A stretch of 64,000 nucleotides of DNA from Paramesorhizobium leguminum (GTDB lineage: Bacteria > Pseudomonadota > Alphaproteobacteria > Rhizobiales > Rhizobiaceae). The notes under the pieces were generated by a model. It was not told the origin of the DNA, searched no databases, and was given only the letters and a program-made list of their open reading frames with translations. Location of the stretch: positions 233,868 through 297,867 of the forward strand of contig NZ_QJTF01000002.1 in NCBI RefSeq assembly GCF_003217235.1, in the 5' to 3' direction. Shown piece by piece: positions 1 through 6,792 of the stretch; position 1 is the first letter of the stretch, and each line of letters begins with the position of its first letter. Both the position numbers and the translations under genes were made by a program.

Positions 1-745
1 GAAATGGTACCGCAGCGCCCATCGCATCCTGCGCGATCTGCGCCGTCTCGGCGTTACCCACAATGATCTGGCCAAGCCACAGAATTGGCTGATGACGCCG
101 GATGGCGAAGCCGCGGTGATCGATTTCCAGCTCGCCTCAGTGCACAAACGTCGCGGGCCGCTCTATCGCCTGATGGCATACGAGGATTTCCGCCATCTGA
201 TCAAGCAGAAGCGGGCCTTCGCCGCGCATCTGATGACGCCGACGGAAAAGCGCATTCTCGCGCGCCGCTCGCTGCCCTCGCGCATCTGGCTGGCCACCGG
301 CAAGAAGGTCTATAATTTCATCACCCGCGGCCTGTTCCGTTGGTCCGATGGCGAAGGCACCGGCGACCGCATCGACCGCGAAGGCCCGGCGATAACAGCC
401 GCGCTGAAAACCGACGCCAGGGTCAAGGACGTGGCGCTGACGGTCTATTCACTGCCCGCCAAGGGCGTCGGCATCTATGCCTTCGTGGAAACGGAGGCCG
501 ACGAGCGGTCTTTGCGCGCGCGCCTGAAAGGTTTGCAAGTCGAGCTCATCCAGCCGGTGGCGCACCTGCCGCGCCGCGCCGACGGCACGGTGCGCGACGA
601 TATCCTGCGCCTTATCGCCATGAACCAGATGACGGAACTCGACGGCCTTCTGGCACGCGAGCCGGAACTGCGCCCGCTGGTGGAAGCCCTCGCCGCCCAC
701 CGGCTGAACTTCACCGACCGCCGGATGACTGAACTGGAGGGGTGA
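1..745 (+). CDS. Kinase-like phosphotransferase, 3' part (5' end outside window)
   Basis: The reading frame is open from base 2, so the gene is cut by the window edge. The visible part starts with the catalytic core of a protein-kinase/RIO-like fold: HNDLAKPQNWL resembles the catalytic loop (His-x-Asp...Asn) and VIDFQLA the metal-binding DFG-like segment. The last ~110 residues (TDARVKDVALTVYSL... to LPRRADGTVRDDILRLIAMNQ) look different. They recall the C-terminal subdomain of AMP-binding acyl-CoA synthetases, where ADGTVR-type motifs occur. A soluble phosphotransferase with an unusual C-terminal domain is the best reading; the substrate is unknown. The gene ends 9 bases before the convergent hydrolase gene. 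Confidence 0.6.
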   Translation, partial: KWYRSAHRILRDLRRLGVTHNDLAKPQNWLMTPDGEAAVIDFQLASVHKRRGPLYRLMAYEDFRHLIKQKRAFAAHLMTPTEKRILARRSLPSRIWLATGKKVYNFITRGLFRWSDGEGTGDRIDREGPAITAALKTDARVKDVALTVYSLPAKGVGIYAFVETEADERSLRARLKGLQVELIQPVAHLPRRADGTVRDDILRLIAMNQMTELDGLLAREPELRPLVEALAAHRLNFTDRRMTELEG

Positions 746-754
746 GTCCGCCCC

Positions 755-1633
755 TCACCCCAGATATTTCTTGAAAAACGCGGTCGTCCGCCCCCACGCC
801 AGGTCAGCCGCCTTCTTGTCATAACGCGCCGCCGACGTGTCGTTGTTGAAGGCGTGGTTCGCGCCTTCATAGACATAGATTTCGAATGTCTTGCCGTCCT
901 TTTCCAGCGCTGCCTTGTAGGCCGGAATCCCTGCATTGATGCGCTCATCCAGCCCGGCATATTGCAGAAGCAGCGGCGCCTTGATCTTCGCCACCTCGTC
1001 AGCCTTTGGCTGGCGTCCGTAATAGGCGACGCCGGCATCGAGATCCGGCGCATTAACGGCGAGATCGTTGACCAGCCCGCCGCCCCAGCAGAAGCCGACC
1101 GCGCCGACCTTGCCGGTCGTCAGGTCGTTCTTCTTGAGATAGGCCACCGTCGCAACAGCATTGGCGATGGTGGCTTTTGAGTCGAGCGCGCCGATCATCT
1201 CGCGCGCCTTGTCCTCATCGGTGGGCGTTCCGCCCGAAGGCGACAGGAAATCCGGCGCAAGCGCGACGAACCCCTCCAGCGCCACCCGCCGCGCCACGTC
1301 GCGGATATGCTCGTTGAGCCCGCGATTTTCATGGATGACGATGACGGCGGGAAGCTTTGCCGCGCTGTCCGCCGGACGCACCAGATAGCCCTTCATCTCA
1401 CTCCCGTCCGCGCCGGGATAGGTGATGTCGGAGGCGGTTATACGCTTGTCGTCCGCCGGGACGATCCCGGCCTGCGCGGCATTCGCCGCCAGCATCGGCG
1501 CGATAACGGCGGCTGCCGCGCCTGAACCGGCAAGCTTCACCAGCTTGTCCATGAAGCCGCGGCGGTCGAGGGTCAAATGGGTGTATTCGTCATAGGCATC
1601 GATCATGGCCTGGGTGATGACAGGCTTGTCCAT
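755..1633 (-). CDS. Dienelactone hydrolase family protein, probably Tat-exported
   Basis: 292-aa alpha/beta hydrolase. The nucleophile elbow GFCWGGG carries the Cys of the dienelactone hydrolase Cys-Asp-His triad, and YEGANHAF carries the His near the C-terminus. Residues ~23-50 hold a twin-arginine-like sequence (DRRGFMDKL) followed by an Ala-rich hydrophobic stretch ending ANAAQA, suggesting Tat export or anchoring with the signal set ~20 residues in. The start was chosen at the ATG 7 bases after GAGGAG; a longer frame begins at a TTG inside that ribosome site. Family members hydrolyse cyclic esters or lactones; the substrate here is unknown. It is divergent from the helicase gene. Confidence 0.85.
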   Translation of the reverse strand: MDKPVITQAMIDAYDEYTHLTLDRRGFMDKLVKLAGSGAAAAVIAPMLAANAAQAGIVPADDKRITASDITYPGADGSEMKGYLVRPADSAAKLPAVIVIHENRGLNEHIRDVARRVALEGFVALAPDFLSPSGGTPTDEDKAREMIGALDSKATIANAVATVAYLKKNDLTTGKVGAVGFCWGGGLVNDLAVNAPDLDAGVAYYGRQPKADEVAKIKAPLLLQYAGLDERINAGIPAYKAALEKDGKTFEIYVYEGANHAFNNDTSAARYDKKAADLAWGRTTAFFKKYLG

Positions 1634-1735
1634 CGCATTTCTCCTCTGCAAAACACATGGTTCACGATACCCTGCCCAACGTTTTGATCAAGCCAATACT
1701 GGTGTTTCGGCCCCGAATCACTACATCAGGACCAA

Positions 1736-4312
1736 ATGTCAGACTTCCCCGACGACATGCCTTTCTTTGAGGACCCTGCCGCACCCCGCGCCACGGGCGG
1801 TTCCGTTGCGCCCGGCGGCATCGCCGCGCGCGCATTGAAAGCGCGAGGCGCCACCGGTCCGAACTATCTGCAAGGCCTCAATCCCGAGCAGCGCCTCGCC
1901 GTCGAGACGACCGAAGGCCCGCTTCTGGTGCTGGCGGGAGCAGGCACCGGCAAGACGCGCGTTCTCACGACCCGCATCGCCCATATCCTGTCGCTGGGCC
2001 TCGCCTATCCAAGCCAGATCCTCGCCGTCACCTTCACCAACAAGGCCGCGCGCGAGATGAAGGAGCGCATCGGCGTTCTCGTCGGCGGCGCGGTCGAGGG
2101 CATGCCGTGGCTCGGCACCTTCCATTCCATCGGCGTCAAGATTTTGCGCCGCCATGCGGAACTCGCCGGCCTCAGGTCCGATTTCACCATCCTCGACACC
2201 GATGACGTCATCCGCCTGATCAAGCAGCTTATTCAGGCCGAAGGGCTCGACGACAAGCGCTGGCCGGCGCGCACCTTCGCCAATATGATCGACGGCTGGA
2301 AGAACAAGGGCCTCGGCCCCTCGGAAATCCCGGAAGGCGACGCCCGCTCGTTTGCCAATGGCAAGGGACGCCAGCTTTACCAAGCCTATCAGGACCGGCT
2401 GAAGACGCTGAACGCCTGCGATTTCGGCGATCTCCTCTGCCACCCCATCCGCATCCTGCGCGCCAATCCCGATATCCTCAGGGAATATAACGCCCGGTTC
2501 AAATACATCCTCGTCGATGAGTATCAGGACACCAACACCGCGCAATATATGTGGCTGCGCCTGCTGGCTCAACGCCCCTCCTTCCCCCTTGCGGGGAAGG
2601 TGCCCGCGGAGCGGGCGGATGGGGGTGGCGACGTCGCACCACATCCTGCCCCACCCCCACCCGGCCCTGCGGGCCACCCTCCCCGCAAGGGGGAGGGAAG
2701 TAGCGTAAACATCTGCTGCGTAGGCGACGATGACCAGTCCATCTACGGCTGGCGCGGCGCCGAAGTGGACAACATCCTCCGCTTCGACAAGGATTTCCCC
2801 GGCGCCGCCGTCGTCCGCCTCGAGCGCAACTACCGCTCCACCGCGCATATCCTAGGCGCCGCCTCGCATCTGATCGCGCATAATGAAGGCCGGCTTGGCA
2901 AGACGCTTTTCACCGAAGCGCCAAACCCCGACGACGGCAAGGTGAATGTCCACGCAGCCTGGGATTCCGAGGAGGAAGCCCGCGCGGTCGGAGAAACGAT
3001 CGAGCAGGCCCAGCGCAAGGGCCATCTTCTAAACAACATGGCGATCCTGGTCCGCGCCTCCTTCCAGATGCGTGAGTTCGAAGACCGTTTCGTCACGCTA
3101 GGCTTGAATTACCGCGTCGTCGGCGGTCCCCGCTTCTATGAGCGGCTCGAAATCCGCGACGCCATGGCCTATTTCCGCGTCGTCGCGCAGCCCGCTGACG
3201 ATCTGGCCTTCGAGCGCATCGTCAACACGCCGAAGCGCGGGCTAGGCGAGGCCGCGATCCGGCAGGTGCATGATTACGCCCGCGCCCGTGACATCCCGAT
3301 GCTCGCCGCTGCCACCGATCTGGTGCAGACGGAAGAGCTGAAGCCCAAGCCACGCTCGGCGCTGAAGGAAGTGGTCGATAATTTCAACCGCTGGCATTCA
3401 CTGCTCGATTCCAAGCCCCACACCGAACTCGCCGAGATGATCCTCGACGAGAGCGGCTATACGGCCATGTGGCAGAATGATCGCACGGCGGAAGCGCCGG
3501 GCCGGCTGGAGAACCTCAAGGAGCTCATTCGCTCCATGGAGGAATATGAAAGCCTCCGCAGCTTCCTTGAGCATGTGGCGCTGGTGATGGATGCCGAGCA
3601 GAACGAGGAGCTCGACGCCGTCAACATCATGACGCTCCACTCCGCCAAGGGGCTGGAATTCGAGACCGTGTTCCTGCCCGGCTGGGAGGAAGGCCTCTTC
3701 CCGCACCAGCGCTCGCTCGATGAAGGCGGCCGCTCCGGCCTCGAAGAAGAGCGCCGCCTCGCCTATGTCGGCCTGACGCGGGCCAAGAAAAACCTGCACA
3801 TCTGGTTCGTCTCCAACCGCCGCATCCATGGCCTGTGGCAATCGACCATCCCCTCGCGCTTCCTGGAAGAACTGCCCGAAGCGCATGTCGAGGTGGCGGA
3901 GACAGGAAATTCCTATGGCGGCTACGGCCAGTCCCGCTTCGACCGCGCCGCCGATCCGTTCCAGAACAGCTATTCCACCCCCGGCTGGCAGCGCGCCCAA
4001 GCGAACCGCTCGGAGGCGACACGCTCGAACTGGGGCTCGCGTTCGGGCGCCAATGTCGAGCGCATCGGCTACGGCGAAGCCGATTCCGGCTTCGGCGCGG
4101 GGCGCGGCTCGGTCAAGGGCCGCATGATCGACGGCGAACTGGTGGCAAAATCCGTCTCCGACACGCCCTCTGCCTTCAAGCCCGGCGACCGGGTGTTCCA
4201 CACCAAGTTCGGCAACGGCAACGTCGCCTCCATCGACGGCAACAAACTGACCATCGATTTCGACCGCGCCGGGCAGAAGCGAGTGCTGGATAGTTTTGTG
4301 CAGAAGGTTTGA
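1736..4312 (+). CDS. uvrD: ATP-dependent DNA helicase UvrD/PcrA with in-frame repeat insertion
   Basis: 858-aa superfamily 1A 3'-5' helicase for nucleotide excision and mismatch repair. Motifs appear in order: I GAGTGKT (~res 68), Ia AVTFTNKAAREM, II VDEYQDTN, III VGDDDQSIYGWRGA, IV LERNYRST, V TLHSAKGLEFETVFLPGWEEG and VI RRLAYVGLTRAKKN. The C-terminus ends in a basic tudor-like segment (FKPGDRVFHTKFGNGNVAS). About 44 residues of Pro/Gly/Ala-rich sequence lie between motifs II and III, where homologues run almost directly from LLAQ to NICCVGDDDQS. The DNA there (about 2574-2706) is a palindromic intergenic-type repeat read in frame. The ATG follows AGGA by 5 bases. Confidence 0.92.
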   Translation: MSDFPDDMPFFEDPAAPRATGGSVAPGGIAARALKARGATGPNYLQGLNPEQRLAVETTEGPLLVLAGAGTGKTRVLTTRIAHILSLGLAYPSQILAVTFTNKAAREMKERIGVLVGGAVEGMPWLGTFHSIGVKILRRHAELAGLRSDFTILDTDDVIRLIKQLIQAEGLDDKRWPARTFANMIDGWKNKGLGPSEIPEGDARSFANGKGRQLYQAYQDRLKTLNACDFGDLLCHPIRILRANPDILREYNARFKYILVDEYQDTNTAQYMWLRLLAQRPSFPLAGKVPAERADGGGDVAPHPAPPPPGPAGHPPRKGEGSSVNICCVGDDDQSIYGWRGAEVDNILRFDKDFPGAAVVRLERNYRSTAHILGAASHLIAHNEGRLGKTLFTEAPNPDDGKVNVHAAWDSEEEARAVGETIEQAQRKGHLLNNMAILVRASFQMREFEDRFVTLGLNYRVVGGPRFYERLEIRDAMAYFRVVAQPADDLAFERIVNTPKRGLGEAAIRQVHDYARARDIPMLAAATDLVQTEELKPKPRSALKEVVDNFNRWHSLLDSKPHTELAEMILDESGYTAMWQNDRTAEAPGRLENLKELIRSMEEYESLRSFLEHVALVMDAEQNEELDAVNIMTLHSAKGLEFETVFLPGWEEGLFPHQRSLDEGGRSGLEEERRLAYVGLTRAKKNLHIWFVSNRRIHGLWQSTIPSRFLEELPEAHVEVAETGNSYGGYGQSRFDRAADPFQNSYSTPGWQRAQANRSEATRSNWGSRSGANVERIGYGEADSGFGAGRGSVKGRMIDGELVAKSVSDTPSAFKPGDRVFHTKFGNGNVASIDGNKLTIDFDRAGQKRVLDSFVQKV
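2574..2706. repeat. Palindromic Rhizobiales-type repeat inside uvrD
   Basis: Imperfect inverted repeat: arm one reads CCTTCCCCCTTGCGGGGAAG and arm two CCCTCCCCGCAAGGGGGAGG, with inner complementary blocks GATGGGGGTGGC and CCCACCCCCACC. The arms resemble the G/C-rich intergenic repeats elsewhere in this window. The insertion keeps the helicase frame open and adds roughly 44 codons. Confidence 0.8.
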
Positions 4313-4314
4313 GT

Positions 4315-4599
4315 CTACCAGAGCCTCGGGTAGAGATCGTCCCAACCGGGATTGATGCTCTCGATCAGTTCGATCTTCCACTGCCGCAACCAGCGCTTCA
4401 ACGATTTCTCACGCTGGATGGCATCGATGATCCGCTCATGCTCTTCATACCAGACCAGCCGTGTACACCCATACCTTGAGGTAAAGCCCGGCGTCATCCC
4501 TTCGCGATGCTCATAAATGCGGCCAGACAGGTCGGAGGTCACGCCGATATAAAGCGTCCCATGCTTATGGTTGGTGACGATATAGACATAACCCGCCAT
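4315..4599 (-). CDS. GIY-YIG nuclease superfamily protein (UPF0213/YhbQ-like)
   Basis: 94-aa single-domain protein. It opens with YVYIVTNHKHGTLYIGVTSDL, the GIY-YIG signature in its YVY...YIG form, followed by the conserved Arg and HREG segment and a C-terminal EKSLKRWLRQWKIELIE. Free-standing proteins of this kind are common in alphaproteobacteria and their function is poorly defined. The start is the ATG behind AAGGGGG; the longer frame reads into a repeat. It converges on uvrD with a 2-base gap. Confidence 0.8.
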   Translation of the reverse strand: MAGYVYIVTNHKHGTLYIGVTSDLSGRIYEHREGMTPGFTSRYGCTRLVWYEEHERIIDAIQREKSLKRWLRQWKIELIESINPGWDDLYPRLW

Positions 4600-4659
4600 G
4601 GCAGCCCCCTTGCACCTCTGGATCCCGTCGGGGCATGACAATACCGTCTACGCCCCCTT

Positions 4660-4796
4660 GCCGTGGATCCTCGGGTCAAGCCCGAGGATGACGACGGGAG
4701 GGATGGCATCGTTAATGTCCTGGCACCGCGTTTGCCATTAGCGACACCGTTCCTACAATCGTCATCCTCGGGCTTGACCCGAGGATCCACGGCAAA
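4660..4796. repeat. Inverted pair of CCTCGGGCTTGACCCGAGG repeats
   Basis: Two ~35-bp copies (4660-4695 and 4761-4795) lie in opposite orientation about 65 bp apart. Each copy is itself palindromic (TCCTCGGG...CCCGAGGA) and carries the flank CCACGGC. The same pair recurs in the murD-ftsW gap. The pair sits between the GIY-YIG and AbrB-like genes; no gene is supported here. Confidence 0.85.
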
Positions 4797-4859
4797 GGGG
4801 CAAGAACGGCATTGTCATCCGTAACGGGATTTATACGCATAAGGCACAAACCAAGTGCT

Positions 4860-5051
4860 TCAGTCATCCATCTCACCGGCCCTACCCGCCGCTGTGATCT
4901 CATTGCCGGTCGGACTAGCGGCCCTCATCCGCAATTCGCCGCCGGGCAACTTCTGAACGTCGATTCTTTCCCCCGGCTTGACGCCGAGATGCTCAAGTAC
5001 GTCCCTCTTGAGCATGATCTGCCTTTTCGCCGTCACTGTGATTGCGGCCAT
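4860..5051 (-). CDS. AbrB/MazE-type DNA-binding protein, orphan and possibly truncated
   Basis: 63 aa. The N-terminal half (MAAITVTAKRQIMLKRDVL, HLGVKPGERIDV, GGELRMRAA) is a swapped-hairpin AbrB domain as in antitoxins paired with PIN toxins. The C-terminus stops soon after the domain, whereas antitoxin homologues continue ~20 residues with a toxin-binding tail. The ATG follows GGAGG by 6 bases. No PIN or MazF-type toxin follows; the downstream DNA is repeat sequence. This is probably a relic antitoxin or short solitary regulator. Confidence 0.65.
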   Translation of the reverse strand: MAAITVTAKRQIMLKRDVLEHLGVKPGERIDVQKLPGGELRMRAASPTGNEITAAGRAGEMDD

Positions 5052-5263
5052 GATCGACCTCCATAGCGTTACAACAGAATGTGTCGATGTTTTTGATGAC
5101 GGTCAATGTTACGAGCGATCCCGGTCCATTCTTTTTAACCGTCTCAAAAATTTTGACCTATCCATCAACAGTTCTGATGTGACACCGCCTCCCCTCTGAT
5201 TTAGACCAACTCAAGAATTGCCGGCTTGTCTCCTTTTTCCGGCCCTCCATCAAAGGAAACATC

Positions 5264-5995
5264 ATGGACCAGCCGGTCAGCGCCGAAATCGTGGAGCGCG
5301 GCATGCGCGCCGATTTCCTGGAAGGCGCTCGCAAAGGCCTCCCCCTCATCGTCGCCATTGCCCCCTTCGGCCTCCTCTTCGGCGCGGTGGCGATCGATAA
5401 CGGTTTCACGATGCCCGAGGCGGTGTTGATGAGCGCGGCGCTCTATGCCGGTGCCAGCCAGATGGTGGGGCTTGAACTGTTCGGCCAGAAGATCGCCCCA
5501 TGGATGATCGTGCTGTCGATCTTCGCCGTCAATTTCCGCCATGTGCTCTATTCGGCAGCCGTCGGGCGGCGCATTCGGCACTTCACCTTCTGGCAGAAAA
5601 TGGCCGCCTTCTTCGTGCTGGTCGATCCGCAATATGCCGAGACGGAAAAGCGAGGCGAGGCAGGCCTGCCCGTCACCTTCGCCTGGTATATGGGGCTTGC
5701 GCTGCCCGTCTATCTGATGTGGGTGCTGGAAGCCTTCGTCGGCAGCATGTTCGGCAATTTGATCACCAATCCCCATGCAATAGGGCTCGACGTGATCCTG
5801 CCGGTCTATTTTCTCGGCCTCGTCATGAGCTTCCGCTCACGCCAGCATTGGCTGCCGGTGGTGATTGCGAGCGGCGCGGCCTCGGTTCTCGCCTACAAGA
5901 CCGTCGGCTCGCCCTGGCATGTCAGCTTCGGCGCCATCGCGGGCATACTGGTTGCTGCAATTTTGGCGAAGCCTGAAAAACCGGAGGCCAAATGA
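5264..5995 (+). CDS. azlC: AzlC family branched-chain amino acid exporter, large subunit
   Basis: 243-aa inner-membrane protein with several hydrophobic helices. AzlC family features include an N-terminal GARKGLPLIVAIAPFGLLFG and the YAGASQMVGLEL segment. AzlC and AzlD form a two-component exporter of branched-chain amino acids and analogues. The ATG follows AAGGAAACATC. The stop codon overlaps the azlD start, so the pair is translationally coupled. Confidence 0.9.
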   Translation: MDQPVSAEIVERGMRADFLEGARKGLPLIVAIAPFGLLFGAVAIDNGFTMPEAVLMSAALYAGASQMVGLELFGQKIAPWMIVLSIFAVNFRHVLYSAAVGRRIRHFTFWQKMAAFFVLVDPQYAETEKRGEAGLPVTFAWYMGLALPVYLMWVLEAFVGSMFGNLITNPHAIGLDVILPVYFLGLVMSFRSRQHWLPVVIASGAASVLAYKTVGSPWHVSFGAIAGILVAAILAKPEKPEAK

Positions 5996-6294
5996 TGTCG
6001 ACGATCACATGGATCATCCTCGCCGGCGCCATCGTGACCTTTCTCACGCGCGTGGGCGGCCATTTGATCCTCTCCCGCTTCGAGAGAATACACTACCGGG
6101 TGGAGGCGGGGTTGAATGCCGTTCCCGCAGCGGTGCTGACCACCCTCGTCGCACCCACCGCCTTCACCAACAGCTGGCAGGAGTTCACAACGCTGCTCTT
6201 TTCCGGGCTGATCGCGACGCGCTTGAGCATGGTGCCGACTTTCTGCCTCGGCGCGGCGTGTATTATTCTGCTCCGGTATTTTTTCCCGATTTAA
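5992..6294 (+). CDS. azlD: AzlD family branched-chain amino acid exporter, small subunit
   Basis: 100-aa membrane protein with 3-4 hydrophobic segments, including the family-typical FLTRVGGHLIL and VPAAVLTTLVAPTAF. The start is the first of two adjacent ATGs and overlaps the azlC stop by 4 bases. Its stop overlaps by 4 bases the stop of a convergent 34-aa gene. Its role is as partner of AzlC. Confidence 0.88.
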   Translation: MMSTITWIILAGAIVTFLTRVGGHLILSRFERIHYRVEAGLNAVPAAVLTTLVAPTAFTNSWQEFTTLLFSGLIATRLSMVPTFCLGAACIILLRYFFPI

Positions 6295-6395
6295 TCGGAA
6301 TATTTGCCATAGCGCTTGTCGTACCAGAGCCAGCCGAAGCACACGGCAGCCCCGATCAGCGGGAAAACATACCAGAAAAAGACAGCGGATGTCAT
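6291..6395 (-). CDS. Tiny membrane protein, 34 aa (paralogue 1)
   Basis: Encodes a 34-residue peptide starting MTSAVFFWYVFPLIGAAV, with one hydrophobic helix followed by a polar tail (WLWYDKRYGKYSD). It is paralogous to the next minus-strand ORF upstream: about 21 of 34 positions are identical and the lengths are equal. Preservation of the frame while about 40% of residues changed supports real coding. The ribosome site is weak (GAAGACTGAAATC-ATG). It is probably the last gene of a three-gene micro-operon. The function is unknown; a small accessory subunit of a membrane complex is one possibility. Confidence 0.65.
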   Translation of the reverse strand: MTSAVFFWYVFPLIGAAVCFGWLWYDKRYGKYSD

Positions 6396-6447
6396 GATTT
6401 CAGTCTTCAAGGACACGTCTTGCAATTTATTTGCAGAACGACCACGA

Positions 6448-6552
6448 TCAACCGGAATGATTGTTATAATGCTTATCGTACCAGAGCCAGCAGAGGCCCA
6501 CGGCAGCCACGGTTAGGGGGAGAACATATAAGAAAAAGACAGTTGATGTCAT
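6448..6552 (-). CDS. Tiny membrane protein, 34 aa (paralogue 2)
   Basis: 34-residue peptide (MTSTVFFLYVLPLTVAAV... then WLWYDKHYNNHSG), the tandem paralogue of the 34-aa gene at 6291-6395. Its ATG overlaps the stop of the upstream 71-aa gene as ATGA, implying translational coupling, and AGGGAG lies 9 bases upstream. One transmembrane helix is predicted by inspection, with the conserved WLWYDK motif just after it. Confidence 0.68.
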   Translation of the reverse strand: MTSTVFFLYVLPLTVAAVGLCWLWYDKHYNNHSG

Positions 6553-6764
6553 TGTTTCAGTCTCCCTAGAACGTTTCGTGCAATTAAATGTAGCACACCA
6601 GCAGAAACAATCCAAGCTGACACACTTAGTACTGGTGCGAACAGGTTTGTTCCCGGCGTAAAGACGTAAGTATTCCCAAGGACGCCAACAACGACAAAAG
6701 CCGTTGAAAGCCTATCCAGATTGTTTGCCGCCAGCTTCGTTCGCTCATTGTATACCAAGCTCAT
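6549..6764 (-). CDS. Small membrane protein, 71 aa, first of micro-operon
   Basis: Hydrophilic N-terminus (MSLVYNERTKLAANNLDRLS), then two hydrophobic segments (AFVVVGVLGNTYVF and a second from about residue 43 to 62) and a basic C-terminus. It overlaps the following 34-aa gene by 4 bases. A purine-rich GGGGGCGGAATAA precedes the ATG. I do not recognise a family. The arrangement of one two-helix protein and two single-helix paralogues suggests a small membrane assembly. Confidence 0.65.
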   Translation of the reverse strand: MSLVYNERTKLAANNLDRLSTAFVVVGVLGNTYVFTPGTNLFAPVLSVSAWIVSAGVLHLIARNVLGRLKQ

Positions 6765-6792
6765 TTATTCCGCCCCCATTAGATATCATAAG

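Noticed and set aside
1739..2848. Long minus-strand open frame (369 codons) opposite uvrD
   Set aside because: It is the shadow of a GC-rich helicase gene; the translation has no domain and the plus-strand gene carries all seven helicase motifs.
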